From Selenomonadaceae bacterium (lineage in GTDB: Bacteria; Bacillota; Negativicutes; Selenomonadales; Selenomonadaceae), in contig JAFWWC010000013.1 of NCBI GenBank assembly GCA_017518105.1, positions 1 through 32,208 on the forward strand: DNA of 32,208 nt, in the 5' to 3' direction. Shown here one piece after another: positions 24,767 to 32,208 of this stretch (positions are counted from its first letter, which is position 1; the number at the start of each line of letters is the position of its first letter). Made by a program: the position numbers and the translations under genes. The notes below the pieces were generated by a model, which worked only from the letters and a program-made list of their open reading frames with translations, was not told the origin of the DNA and made no database searches.

Positions 24767-27025
24767 TTAAATGTCGCTCCGGTGCGGGAGCCACTCGACC
24801 TGTATTTTAATTTCCTCGTTTGCTTTTACGTCTATGAAATGACGGTAAGGCTTATCGTGCCAAACGGGCGTTAGAGTATCTAATATCGTCTCATCGTTCA
24901 CTGTCAGCTTGGTATAGTCAATCCAATAGGGAATTAGCTTATTAGGCTCCATTTTATCGGGGATAAAGGGACCAGAAAGACGAATCAGGATTTGCCCCGC
25001 CTTGGCGACCTTAAAAACGACTTCCAAACTACCAGCGCATGAATCAATCATGTAGCAAAGTCCTTTATTCTGTGCCCCAGAGGGTTTAGAGACTTTAGCC
25101 TTTCTATCAGTTATGGAGATTATCCTAATGGATTCGGGGGCGGTCTTTTGCAGGGCTTGAATAAGTACCTTGCCTCTGAGATAAAGTCTAAACTTGTTTA
25201 ATATCTCTGCCTCTTCGGGCAGTTCATAGGAGTCGCTCTCAAGAAAAGTCTTCATGCCTTGATATAACGGGCGATTGCGATTGCTTATCTGCACGTCCTC
25301 CAAAGCTTTCACGATTCCCAAGAAGGGATATATAAAGCTGAACCGGTCAAAAGTATGGCTATCATACTTTTCTGTCGCAACACGATAAAGCTCGTCATTA
25401 AAATATGCGCTGAACAGACCATATGTTCTTTGGGAATCAAAAGCCGCCTTCAAGAAATTTCTGGGCACCTCGTCAGGAAATTCTTTATTATTGCCTCCTC
25501 GATTGATAATCTGTTCAACATTTTTATCACGCGGCATAAGTTCAAAGTGCTCTGTCAACAACTTAGCCTTTTGCGTGAGTGGAAAACGTCCGTTAATTTT
25601 CTTTGCGTATTCGATAGTTTCAGGGGCAATAAAGCGATTGCTATCAAAAGGAAAAGTTAGTAAGTCTGGTTCGTAACGCACAAAGAGCAAAGCCATCAAT
25701 AACTTCGGGTCGGGGCACTCAGGCGTTTCGAGTTTCAACGTCCGGATTTGCGGGTCAAGGGCGGGCGACAGACTTATAATATTCCTTAGGTAGCCTCCCG
25801 CCATGTTCTTGCCAAAATGATTCCTGCACCGCGTATTCTGATACAGATATTGAACGAGATAATGCGAATCCTCATCCGCAATCTTATATTTATCCCTAAG
25901 AGCTCGGAAGGCAGATTCAAAGATAGCTTTGGTGGAATGCGACAACTCACGAGCCAAAGCTGGAGAATAAAAAAAGGCTCGGTCTTCTTGGCTGTGCGTG
26001 AACTCTTTGGGCGACTGATTGAACCGGAGCCAATTACCGCGGATTATCTCGCCCGCATCTCCCGTAATAGAATACAACTTATCCAGATATTTCTTCTTGA
26101 AAGACACGGAAGGATATTTCTTGGTCGTTTGCTGTTGATAGAGGTCTAGACTGAGGAGGTCGGACAGGCTATAGTTCAAAAATTTTTTTCTAGGCAACGG
26201 CTGATTCAATTTCAAGCCATAATGAGCCGCTATCTGAGTGGCAATCTCATAATCCTCCGCGTAAGTGTGAAAGCTACTTCTGATAGAATTGATTTGCACC
26301 TGATTACAATCTATGCCTGAATTCAGTAGCAAAAGAAACGTAATGCGACTATCAAAGCCGCCAGACAAATCCGTTGAGATGAATTTCGTATGCTGAACAA
26401 GCCCGCGGAAGACCGCTCCCCACAAATCAACCCAATTATCTAACGTAACAATGCCCGCCTGCGAATCAAGCGGAACGGTATTTTCCTTATAATCAATCGG
26501 CTCCGTTTCCAAAGTCTTCTTATTCGTGTCGATGTGGATAATGGTATTTCTTTCGACGAGCCGAATTTCATTAATGGCGGTTTCCGAGTACGCGTGACTA
26601 ACCAAAGCACTTATAATCAGATGATGACAATAGTCGCGGTTGAGCGTCAGCGGATATTTGAACTTAACGTGGTCGACAAGGCGGAAGAAGGAATTACTCA
26701 AGGCAAAGTAATCGCCGCGGCGGAAGAGATAAATACCCCACGAGCCGTTCAAGTCCTGCGTGATTGTAATCTTGCCATCTTTGACTTGGACGTATACATA
26801 ACAGCCGCGCCCGTCCAAACTAGCGATTGCTTCGGGTGTAAGATTGTCGTCCTCGTAAATGCCCGTGCGTTGAATCGAATAGCCGTAAAACTTCGGGCGC
26901 ACCTGCGAGAGTTTATCCGAGTCGATTAGGAAAAATTCTTTCTCCACATCGAAATAATTTACGCTGTCCTTTTCAAGCTCGACAACCTGCGCCAAAAGTT
27001 TTTTACGTTCGTCAGCGTTCATCAT
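24767..27025 (-). CDS. asparagine-synthase-like protein, paralogue 2 (intact)
   Basis: A 752-aa protein. Residues ~1-185 are a glutaminase-like domain without an N-terminal Cys. Residues ~200-450 are the asparagine-synthase-type ATP domain with canonical pyrophosphate loop SGGFDSR (221-227). Residues ~530-752 form an extra C-terminal region ending with PVWHDKPYRHFIDVKANEEIKIQVEWLPHRSDI. Absence of Cys2 argues against glutamine-dependent amidation. Family members of this shape occur in peptide and cell-surface polysaccharide modification; which one applies here is not known. ATG 27025 lies nine bases after GAAAGG. A longer frame reaching 27097 would run through the promoter. Confidence 0.78.
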   Translation of the reverse strand: MMNADERKKLLAQVVELEKDSVNYFDVEKEFFLIDSDKLSQVRPKFYGYSIQRTGIYEDDNLTPEAIASLDGRGCYVYVQVKDGKITITQDLNGSWGIYLFRRGDYFALSNSFFRLVDHVKFKYPLTLNRDYCHHLIISALVSHAYSETAINEIRLVERNTIIHIDTNKKTLETEPIDYKENTVPLDSQAGIVTLDNWVDLWGAVFRGLVQHTKFISTDLSGGFDSRITFLLLLNSGIDCNQVQINSIRSSFHTYAEDYEIATQIAAHYGLKLNQPLPRKKFLNYSLSDLLSLDLYQQQTTKKYPSVSFKKKYLDKLYSITGDAGEIIRGNWLRFNQSPKEFTHSQEDRAFFYSPALARELSHSTKAIFESAFRALRDKYKIADEDSHYLVQYLYQNTRCRNHFGKNMAGGYLRNIISLSPALDPQIRTLKLETPECPDPKLLMALLFVRYEPDLLTFPFDSNRFIAPETIEYAKKINGRFPLTQKAKLLTEHFELMPRDKNVEQIINRGGNNKEFPDEVPRNFLKAAFDSQRTYGLFSAYFNDELYRVATEKYDSHTFDRFSFIYPFLGIVKALEDVQISNRNRPLYQGMKTFLESDSYELPEEAEILNKFRLYLRGKVLIQALQKTAPESIRIISITDRKAKVSKPSGAQNKGLCYMIDSCAGSLEVVFKVAKAGQILIRLSGPFIPDKMEPNKLIPYWIDYTKLTVNDETILDTLTPVWHDKPYRHFIDVKANEEIKIQVEWLPHRSDI

Positions 27026-27047
27026 ACACATCATCCTTTCTGAAGAA

Positions 27048-27076
27048 TTTATATCACGGGGCGGGCGGCTTGTCAA
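27048..27076 (-). promoter_or_regulatory. promoter of paralogue 2
   Basis: TTGACA (27071-27076), 17 bases, TATAAA (27048-27053) on the minus strand. The -35 box begins at the end of the ald terminator's T-run. Confidence 0.8.
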
Positions 27077-27110
27077 AAAAACAACAGCCCCATTCAAAGT
27101 TGGGACTGCT
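27074..27110 (-). terminator. terminator after ald
   Basis: On the minus strand AGCAGTCCCA, eight-base loop, TGGGGCTGTT (10 pairs, two of them G-T), then G and seven T. It separates ald from the asparagine-synthase-like gene that follows. Confidence 0.8.
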
Positions 27111-27162
27111 GAGCTTTCAAGGATTACCGAGTATTTATCGGGGAGTGTCTGCCCCGTTGAAT

Positions 27163-28284
27163 TTACGCGAGAAATTTTGCAAAGTCGACGTATTCAATGC
27201 CGAGAGCCTCCGCTACGTTCTTGTTGGTGAGGTTGCCGCCGATTGTGTTTAGACCTTTGGCAAGTCCAGAATCCTCTTGGCAAGCCGTCTGCCAGCCTTT
27301 AGCCGCGATTCTGAGGGCATAGGGCAAAGTCGCATTGGTAAGGGCAAGCGTCGAAGTTCTGGAGACCGCGCCGGGGATATTGGCAACGCTGTAATGAATG
27401 ACGCCGTGCTTAACAAAAGTCGGGTTGGTATGCGTGGTGACTTTGTCGCAGGTGGCAATGGAGCCGCCCTGGTCAATCGCAACGTCAACGATAACCGAGC
27501 CGCGCTTCATAGTCTTAACCATGTCTTCGGTTACGAGCTGAGGAGTCTTCGCGCCGGGGATAAGCACCGCACCGATTAAAAGGTCAGCTTGCTTAGTCCA
27601 TTGGGCGATATTGTAGCTGTTGCTCATGACAGTGCAGACGCGTCCGCCGAAAATGTCATCAAGGTAGCGGAGCCGCTCAATCGACAGGTCGATAATCGTG
27701 ACGCGGGCACGCATTCCGACTGCAATCTTAGCTGCATTAGTGCCGACCACGCCGCCGCCGATTATGACGACTTGCCCCGACGCCACGCCACTGACGCCGC
27801 CGAGCAAGACGCCGCGTCCGCCGTATTGGCTTTCAAGGAACTGCGCGCCGAGCTGAACTGCCATGCGCCCCGCAATCTCACTCATAGGAGCCAGCAAAGG
27901 CAAGCTCCTGCCGTCACGACCGACGACCGTTTCATACGCAATGCCCGTGACCTTTTTATTGAGCAAAGCCTTGGTAAGCTCCGGTTCGGGGGCAAGGTGC
28001 AGATACGTAAAGAGGATTTGTCCTTCGTGGAAAAGGTCGTATTCAGGCTCAAGCGGTTCTTTGACCTTGATAATCATCTCCGCGGCGTCGAAGATTTCTT
28101 TCTTGTCCGCGATAACCTCCGCGCCGACCGCCTTGTAATCGTCGTCCTCAAAACCAGAACCGATGCCAGCCGTTTTCTCGATAAGGACTTTGTGCCCCGC
28201 CTTAACGAACGCATCAGCCCCCGCCGGCGTCAAGCCTACGCGGTTTTCATTGTCCTTAATTTCTTTCGTTACGCCGATAATCAT
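27163..28284 (-). CDS. ald: alanine dehydrogenase
   Basis: A 373-aa enzyme, normal length, catalysing NAD-dependent alanine to pyruvate plus ammonia. Signature segments: [22 protein letters not shown] with substrate-binding Arg, [16 protein letters not shown], and the NAD Rossmann motif [43 protein letters not shown] is the conserved C-terminal hinge (residues read here in part). GGAGG is eight bases before the ATG. It has its own promoter and terminator, so it is monocistronic. Confidence 0.95.
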   Translation of the reverse strand: MIIGVTKEIKDNENRVGLTPAGADAFVKAGHKVLIEKTAGIGSGFEDDDYKAVGAEVIADKKEIFDAAEMIIKVKEPLEPEYDLFHEGQILFTYLHLAPEPELTKALLNKKVTGIAYETVVGRDGRSLPLLAPMSEIAGRMAVQLGAQFLESQYGGRGVLLGGVSGVASGQVVIIGGGVVGTNAAKIAVGMRARVTIIDLSIERLRYLDDIFGGRVCTVMSNSYNIAQWTKQADLLIGAVLIPGAKTPQLVTEDMVKTMKRGSVIVDVAIDQGGSIATCDKVTTHTNPTFVKHGVIHYSVANIPGAVSRTSTLALTNATLPYALRIAAKGWQTACQEDSGLAKGLNTIGGNLTNKNVAEALGIEYVDFAKFLA

Positions 28285-28317
28285 ACTTTTAACCTCCTAT
28301 AAAACTCTTTACAACAC

Positions 28318-28345
28318 ATGATACACCCGCTTTAATGCTTGTCAA
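28318..28345 (-). promoter_or_regulatory. promoter of ald
   Basis: TTGACA (28340-28345), 16 bases, TATCAT (28318-28323) on the minus strand. The -35 box overlaps the stop codon of pgeF upstream. Confidence 0.75.
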
Positions 28346-29175
28346 GCCGACTTCAGGGCGATAAGAGCGGCAATACGTCCCGTGCGATCAAGACCTTTCC
28401 TCTGTGCGGCACGATAAGAGAAATACCACGAACTTTGACAGCAAGTGCACTCGCCCGCCACGTCGATATTTTCTTCAGGCACGCCGATTTCAAGGAGCTG
28501 CAAGACATTAGCCCGCCATAAGTCCAGATAAATCTTCCCGTCGCGCTGAATCAGTAGCTCGTCATGATTTTTCGGGAACGCCGCCTTGCATTTGTCGACG
28601 ACTTCGCCGCCGACCTCGTAGCAACACGAGCCGATTGAAGGCGCAATCCCAATCAGACAATCCTTAGGTCGCGTCCCGAATTCCTCTTGCATACGGCGCA
28701 AAGTCTTGGCGGCAATTTTCTTTAGCGTCCCCTTCCAACCGCCATGAGCTAACCCAACCGCGCAATTCTCCACGTCCACAAAGAAAATCGGCACACAGTC
28801 AGCAAAGCACAACATCAGCGGCAAGTGCGGCGTATTCGTGATAAGGGCGTCGGTCTCTGGTATCGAGTCAGCGTAATTCGTACAACCACACCCGCGATAG
28901 TTTTCGTCCACGCGGAAGATTTTATCGCCGTGAATCTGATTGGGCGTGACAATATCGGCAAGACTGAAGCCCAACGACTGAACAAACCTTTTGCGATTGG
29001 CAAGGACATCATCGGGCAAATCGCCCACGTGCAACGCAAGATTCAAGCTGTCGAAGGGCGGCTTGCTCACTCCCCCAAAACGCGTCGACACCGCATGAGC
29101 AATCAAATCCTCAGGAAAGGTCGAGAACTTCCCGTGCCAAAGATTATTCTCCGTACGCTTTAAAAAGTAGCTCAT
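28342..29175 (-). CDS. pgeF: peptidoglycan editing factor PgeF (YfiH/laccase-domain)
   Basis: A 277-aa protein of the former multicopper polyphenol oxidase group. Conserved metal-binding positions are seen in NQIHGDKI, CFADCVPIFF and GLAHGGWKGT, plus IGPSI-like GIAPSIGSCCYEV and the C-terminal SYRAAQRKGLDRTGR. Known members hydrolyse aberrant muropeptide precursors and can deaminate adenosine. GGAGG is five bases before ATG 29175. It is not obviously co-transcribed with the gene upstream, because a hairpin repeat lies between. Confidence 0.92.
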   Translation of the reverse strand: MSYFLKRTENNLWHGKFSTFPEDLIAHAVSTRFGGVSKPPFDSLNLALHVGDLPDDVLANRKRFVQSLGFSLADIVTPNQIHGDKIFRVDENYRGCGCTNYADSIPETDALITNTPHLPLMLCFADCVPIFFVDVENCAVGLAHGGWKGTLKKIAAKTLRRMQEEFGTRPKDCLIGIAPSIGSCCYEVGGEVVDKCKAAFPKNHDELLIQRDGKIYLDLWRANVLQLLEIGVPEENIDVAGECTCCQSSWYFSYRAAQRKGLDRTGRIAALIALKSA

Positions 29176-29198
29176 ATATCTTCCTCCAAAAGTCGAAT

Positions 29199-29319
29199 AG
29201 GAGCCGTCATGGATGACGGCTCAGCCGCGTTTGAATCATGGATGATTCATAGCGGCACGCCCCCGCGAGGCGTCCTTTTCTTTTGCAACTTTTCTTTTGG
29301 ACGCGCAAAAGAAAAGTTG
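29199..29319. repeat. composite multi-hairpin repeat, copy 1
   Basis: Three inverted repeats in a row. GCCGTCATGGATGACGGC is at 29203-29220. Then GAATCATGGATGATTC is at 29233-29248, inside GCCGC/GCGGC arms. Then CAACTTTTCTTTTG, six bases, and its exact reverse complement are at 29286-29319. A GCGAGGCGTCCTTTTC block lies between the second and third. The final hairpin ends two bases from the stop codon of the minus-strand gene at 29321 and may act as its terminator. A second copy is at 31921-32070. Confidence 0.8.
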
Positions 29320-29320
29320 A

Positions 29321-30496
29321 TTAAGGCAATTCGGGCAGGTTGCGGGCAATCGCCGAATTGTGAACGATTTCTTCTATCCTCTGGTCAAGAACAAGCTCCT
29401 GCTTATGCAAACTCGCCGCCTTGTCTAAGTCCGCCGCGCTATTGTCCATTATGCCCTTGATGTACGACTGCCACGCAAGGATTGTGATTCGCGTCGACTC
29501 TTGCCGCAAGCTCGCTAAGAATTGTGCGCCCTCTGGAATGGGAACTTCATCAAGCTCCGCTTGCCGACTCTCCAGCGAAGGTATTATCGTGTTGGTTATG
29601 TAATTGGAGACCTCCGCCCGTTGATTGGCTAGCATGATTCCGTATGGCGACCTCTGCATTGATATAAAGTTGTCCTGCTGTGCCCTGAACGTTTGATTAT
29701 ACCGATAAACGATTGCTTCCGTGGCGTCGATGTAGTCCGCTAAATTCTTCTTGAGTATCGGTGAGACCGCATCCAGATAGCCGCGATAGTTATCGACGCT
29801 TACGACCTTCCAATCACTGCCGCCAAGATTGAACGTCAAGCCGGGGAACTTTATCTTGCGCCCGAAAAGTTCAAACTCATTGCCGCCGATATTGAAGCTC
29901 TCGTTTGCCAAATCTTTTAACGTAACCTTTAGCGTGAACGGCACCTGCGAATACTCCTCGACAATGTTAAAAGTCGCCGTCGCCTCCTCGCCGTGATGAG
30001 TTACCTCCTCCAAATCAATCAATGCCGTATGCCGAATCAACGACCGGTCAAGCAGTAAATCATAGTCGATGCCCAACTGCCTCCCCTTGAGTATCCCGCC
30101 CGGCAACGTCCATTCCCGCTTGTCAATGTAAGTGTTGAGAACCTTAACCGCGCCCTTGCACATCTGCCGCCGAATCAGCACGTAGAAATTTTCAAACAAG
30201 CTCCGCTCGGCGTCTGAAAGTTGCGTGTCGTACTTGAAAAGGTCGCTAGTTAAATCGTCGTAAGCCGCAAGAGTGATTGAGTCCAAATCGACGTGTCGGC
30301 GGAAAGTGTTCGCGTCGCCCGCCCGATAAGCCTCGACCATCTCGCGCATTGCGTATTCGGGCGTTTTCGTGTAAACGGAAAAATACAGGAACGCTCCAAA
30401 CAAAGCCATGACAAGCAATGCCAATACAAACAATCGCTCACGCCTTCGACGACGCCTGCGCGCCTCAAGTCGTTTCCTCCAAGTGTAATCGTCCAT
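29321..30496 (-). CDS. single-pass membrane protein, DUF2939-like N-terminal part
   Basis: A 391-aa protein. The N-terminus is strongly basic (RKRLEARRRRRRRER), followed by one membrane helix at ~22-42, so it is probably anchored with the bulk outside the cytoplasm. Just after the helix, AMREMVEAYRAGDANTFRRHVDLDSI resembles the start of DUF2939-type domains. The remainder alternates beta-rich and helical segments and is not recognised. ATG 30496 has AGGGG seven bases upstream, inside the surE stop region. Three bases separate it from surE, so the two are co-transcribed. Function unknown. Confidence 0.7.
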   Translation of the reverse strand: MDDYTWRKRLEARRRRRRRERLFVLALLVMALFGAFLYFSVYTKTPEYAMREMVEAYRAGDANTFRRHVDLDSITLAAYDDLTSDLFKYDTQLSDAERSLFENFYVLIRRQMCKGAVKVLNTYIDKREWTLPGGILKGRQLGIDYDLLLDRSLIRHTALIDLEEVTHHGEEATATFNIVEEYSQVPFTLKVTLKDLANESFNIGGNEFELFGRKIKFPGLTFNLGGSDWKVVSVDNYRGYLDAVSPILKKNLADYIDATEAIVYRYNQTFRAQQDNFISMQRSPYGIMLANQRAEVSNYITNTIIPSLESRQAELDEVPIPEGAQFLASLRQESTRITILAWQSYIKGIMDNSAADLDKAASLHKQELVLDQRIEEIVHNSAIARNLPELP

Positions 30497-30498
30497 CG

Positions 30499-31254
30499 TC
30501 AACCCCTAAAGATTTTGCGCAACTTAACAATCGCCTCGTAGTCGGCGGCGTCAAAGTGGAGCGGCGTCACGGAGACCAAGCCACATTCAGCGGCGTAAAT
30601 GTCAGTGCCCTCGCCCGCGTCTAGGTCGCAAATCGTCCCGCCGATTCGGAAATAAGCTCGCCCCTTGTCGTCGGTTCGGCTCGTGAACGCATTGATATAA
30701 TCCCGCCGCCCCAATCGTGTACTCGCGAACTCAATCTTATCTGCGCGAAGTTTCTTCGGGAAGTTCACGTTGTGCAGGAAAGGTTCGGGCTTGAGGGCTA
30801 AAAGTTTTTCCAAGTAATCAAGCGTAGCTGCCGCGCAAGTTTGGAAGGGAATAGCGGAATTTTTATCGCGGGACACGGCAAGGGCGGCTATGTCATGAAG
30901 GAAACCCTCCAAAGCCGCGCCGACCGTGCCCGAATACAAAACGTCCGTGGCGAGGTTCGCGCCGTCGTTTATGCCCGAAATCACCGCGTCGAACTTATCG
31001 CCGTTGCTCATGCCCTCCAGATAAATCTTAACGCAATCAGTCGGCGTGCCGTCGAAAGTCCAAGCCACAAAGTCCGGCTCGTCAAAGCGTCGGTATTCAA
31101 TCTCGCGCAGAACGCTAAGGGCGTGGCTCATGCCGCTTTGCTGATTGAACGGGGCGGCGATTACGACTTCATGCCCGCGACGTTTAATCTCCTGAGCCAA
31201 AGCCCAAAGCCCCGCGCCGTGTATGCCGTCGTCGTTCGTCAATAAAATCCTCAA
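30499..31254 (-). CDS. surE: 5'/3'-nucleotidase SurE
   Basis: A 251-aa survival protein. RILLTNDDGIHGAGL gives the metal-binding Asp pair (residues 8-9). SGMSHALSV, DGTPTDCVK and SGINDGANLATDVLYSGTVGAALEG are the family signatures. It removes phosphate from nucleoside monophosphates. TTG 31254 is chosen: AGGTGA lies six bases upstream and the length then matches the family. The frame stays open for 56 codons further but without family similarity. Confidence 0.93.
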   Translation of the reverse strand: MRILLTNDDGIHGAGLWALAQEIKRRGHEVVIAAPFNQQSGMSHALSVLREIEYRRFDEPDFVAWTFDGTPTDCVKIYLEGMSNGDKFDAVISGINDGANLATDVLYSGTVGAALEGFLHDIAALAVSRDKNSAIPFQTCAAATLDYLEKLLALKPEPFLHNVNFPKKLRADKIEFASTRLGRRDYINAFTSRTDDKGRAYFRIGGTICDLDAGEGTDIYAAECGLVSVTPLHFDAADYEAIVKLRKIFRG

Positions 31255-31280
31255 AAGTATCACCTCAATGATTCGCCACC

Positions 31281-31308
31281 TTGCCAAAAGATTTCGTTGT
31301 GATAAACT
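31281..31308 (+). promoter_or_regulatory. promoter of the PagL-like gene
   Basis: TTGCCA (31281-31286), 16 bases, extended -10 TGATAAACT (hexamer 31303-31308), 28 bases before the ATG. It is moderately convincing, and divergent from surE. Confidence 0.5.
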
Positions 31309-31336
31309 GATTAAAACTTTCAAGGAGGCGCGATGT

Positions 31337-31903
31337 ATGAAAAAATTTTTGTCGTTGCTTATGATCAGCCTGATGACTTGCGGCGTCGCCCATGCCGAGG
31401 AAAGAACCTTCGACGATGCCAACGAGATTCAGCTGGAATACCTTTCGGGGAACTCGTTCAATCAACGCCACGTGAACAATTATAACGTCCACTACTTCGA
31501 GAAGGTCACCGATAACGGCGTCATTAGTTATTGGCGGGGGCTGACCTTCACGCGGGCATTGGGCTACACCAACCCCAAGAGTGATGGCGGCGTTCATCAC
31601 GATAGCCAAGGCGTCGGATTGGGGCCAGCGTTCATGTTGCGTTGGGATAAAAAAGTTTCGGGCAAGTTTCACGTTGGCGCAGACTTCACAGGCTCCTTTA
31701 TGCTCTACAACAAAGCCCACCCCTACGACGGACGTGCCTACGGTTTCTTGTGGCGATTGGGTCCGCGCCTCACGTGGCATTTTCGCGACGAAGATTCAAT
31801 CAGCGTGGGCTACTCAATCAGCCACTTCTCGAACGGCTTACGCAGTCACAACCCCGGTTATAACACGCTCGGCTTTTCAATCGGCTACACCCATAACTTT
31901 TGA
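31337..31903 (+). CDS. PagL-like lipid A 3-O-deacylase (acyloxyacyl hydrolase family)
   Basis: A 188-aa protein with a signal peptide (residues ~1-21, ending AHA) and alternating beta strands ending in an aromatic residue (final YTHNF), as in outer-membrane barrels. The SHFSNGL ... NPGYNTLGFSIGY segment near the C-terminus matches the PagL active-site region, with the catalytic His and Ser as H-x-S-N. It would trim a fatty acid from lipid A at the outer membrane, indicating a diderm host. ATG 31337 is chosen since AAGGAGG is eight bases upstream and the signal peptide starts there. Confidence 0.75.
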   Translation: MKKFLSLLMISLMTCGVAHAEERTFDDANEIQLEYLSGNSFNQRHVNNYNVHYFEKVTDNGVISYWRGLTFTRALGYTNPKSDGGVHHDSQGVGLGPAFMLRWDKKVSGKFHVGADFTGSFMLYNKAHPYDGRAYGFLWRLGPRLTWHFRDEDSISVGYSISHFSNGLRSHNPGYNTLGFSIGYTHNF

Positions 31904-31920
31904 AAGCAACAGCGTAATAT

Positions 31921-32070
31921 GGGAGCCGTCATGGATGACGGCTCCCGCCGCGCTTTTACGTGATGTAAAAACCGCGGCGAACTCCAAGCTAAAAATATTC
32001 GTGAGCGCGGTGAGTGACCCTTACGCCCCTGCGAGGCGTCCTTTTCTTTTGTTACTTTTCTTTTGGACAC
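31921..32070. repeat. composite multi-hairpin repeat, copy 2
   Basis: It begins with a perfect 12-base-arm inverted repeat (31921-31946), whose inner part is the same GCCGTCATGGATGACGGC as copy 1. A second hairpin follows, with GCCGCG and CCGCGGC arms around TTTTAC/GTAAAA. The GCGAGGCGTCCTTTTCTTTT block (32032-32050) is followed by ACTTTTCTTTTGGAC. The last arm present in copy 1 (CAAAAGAAAAGTTG) is missing; the IS30-like element starts there instead. Confidence 0.75.
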
Positions 32071-32071
32071 G

Positions 32072-32208
32072 TGAATGTACAATGTAAGTGCAACAGATAG
32101 AAAAGCTCATAGTTTCCTGCTAAGATATTTATAACTCAAAAAGAAAGCAGGGAGCACCATGAGTTACAAGCATCTTAGCATAACGGAACGCGAATTGCTA
32201 CTGATTCA
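32072..32208 (+). mobile_element. IS30-like insertion sequence, left end
   Basis: From about 32072 the sequence departs from repeat copy 1, reads TGTACAATGTAAGTGCAACA (a candidate terminal inverted repeat) and leads into a transposase start at 32159. Only the left end is in the window, so the inverted repeat and any target duplication cannot be confirmed. The exact left border is approximate. Confidence 0.6.
32159..32208 (+). CDS. IS30-family transposase, N-terminal fragment
   Basis: Sixteen complete codons are visible: MSYKHLSITERELLLI. This matches the N-terminal YKHLTxxERExI motif of the helix-turn-helix domain of IS30-family transposases. CAGGGAG lies just before the ATG. The gene runs off the right edge, so completeness is unknown. 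Confidence 0.7.
   Translation, partial: MSYKHLSITERELLLI

Noticed and set aside
4377..27025. A lasso-peptide or other RiPP biosynthetic cluster formed by the leader peptides and the asparagine-synthase-like proteins
   Set aside because: The two sets are about 17 kb apart with housekeeping genes in between. No leader peptidase, PqqD-like recognition protein or dedicated exporter is present in the window.
27589..28302. Long open frame of 237 codons on the plus strand opposite ald
   Set aside because: It is a shadow of the ald reading frame: no family similarity, no ribosome site, and composition mirrors the real gene.
29286..29319. Perfect 14-base inverted repeat as an ordinary terminator
   Set aside because: It has no clean T-run after the stem on either strand and is part of a larger repeat, so it is listed as part of that repeat; a termination role remains possible.

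Overview
The window looks like a piece of a Negativicutes (Selenomonadales-type) chromosome: a diderm, anaerobic member of the Firmicutes lineage. This is inferred from gene content. Firmicutes-style genes (strong AAGGAGG ribosome sites, a LonC-type protease after rplI, pcrA-ligA, a PflX-type radical SAM protein) sit beside an outer-membrane PagL-like lipid A deacylase, an anaerobic glycerol-3-phosphate dehydrogenase (glpABC) and a UbiA-family prenyltransferase of the kind used in menaquinone synthesis. No rRNA, tRNA or CRISPR was seen, and no gene-free stretch exceeds about 300 bases.

Layout. 1-5.3 kb: three small genes for double-glycine leader peptides (36-347 minus, 4377-4754 plus, 4883-5221 plus). 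All three have nearly the same promoter and 5' untranslated region. Interspersed are a secreted TPR protein, an MTA/SAH deaminase (mtaD) and a membrane-anchored polysaccharide deacetylase. 5.3-11.4 kb: a minus-strand run reading glpA-glpB-glpC, a degenerate cytidine deaminase whose signal peptide is cut off by one stop codon, a P-loop nucleoside-kinase-like protein and a UbiA prenyltransferase; several of these genes overlap by ATGA. 11.5-14.0 kb: rplI-lonC on the plus strand. 14.0-19.2 kb: DNA repair genes pcrA-ligA-exoA on the minus strand. 19.2-21.4 kb: a MarR regulator followed by an ABC exporter. 21.5-22.4 kb: a PflX-type radical SAM protein, divergent from marR.

22.4-27.1 kb: two tandem paralogous asparagine-synthase-like proteins of about 750 aa, each with its own TTGACA-N17-TATAAA promoter. 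One is intact. The other is split by a run of 11 G; one G fewer would restore a 751-aa protein, so this is a candidate phase-variable locus (or a homopolymer sequencing error). 27.1-32.2 kb: ald, pgeF, a DUF-like single-pass membrane protein, surE, the PagL-like deacylase, two copies of a multi-hairpin repeat and, at the right edge, the start of an IS30-like element lying against the second repeat.

The most notable items are the GG-peptide cassette family, the poly-G interrupted asparagine-synthase paralogue with mosaic similarity to its neighbour, and the exported cytidine-deaminase-like pseudoenzyme. A functional link between the peptides and the asparagine-synthase-like proteins cannot be shown from this window.
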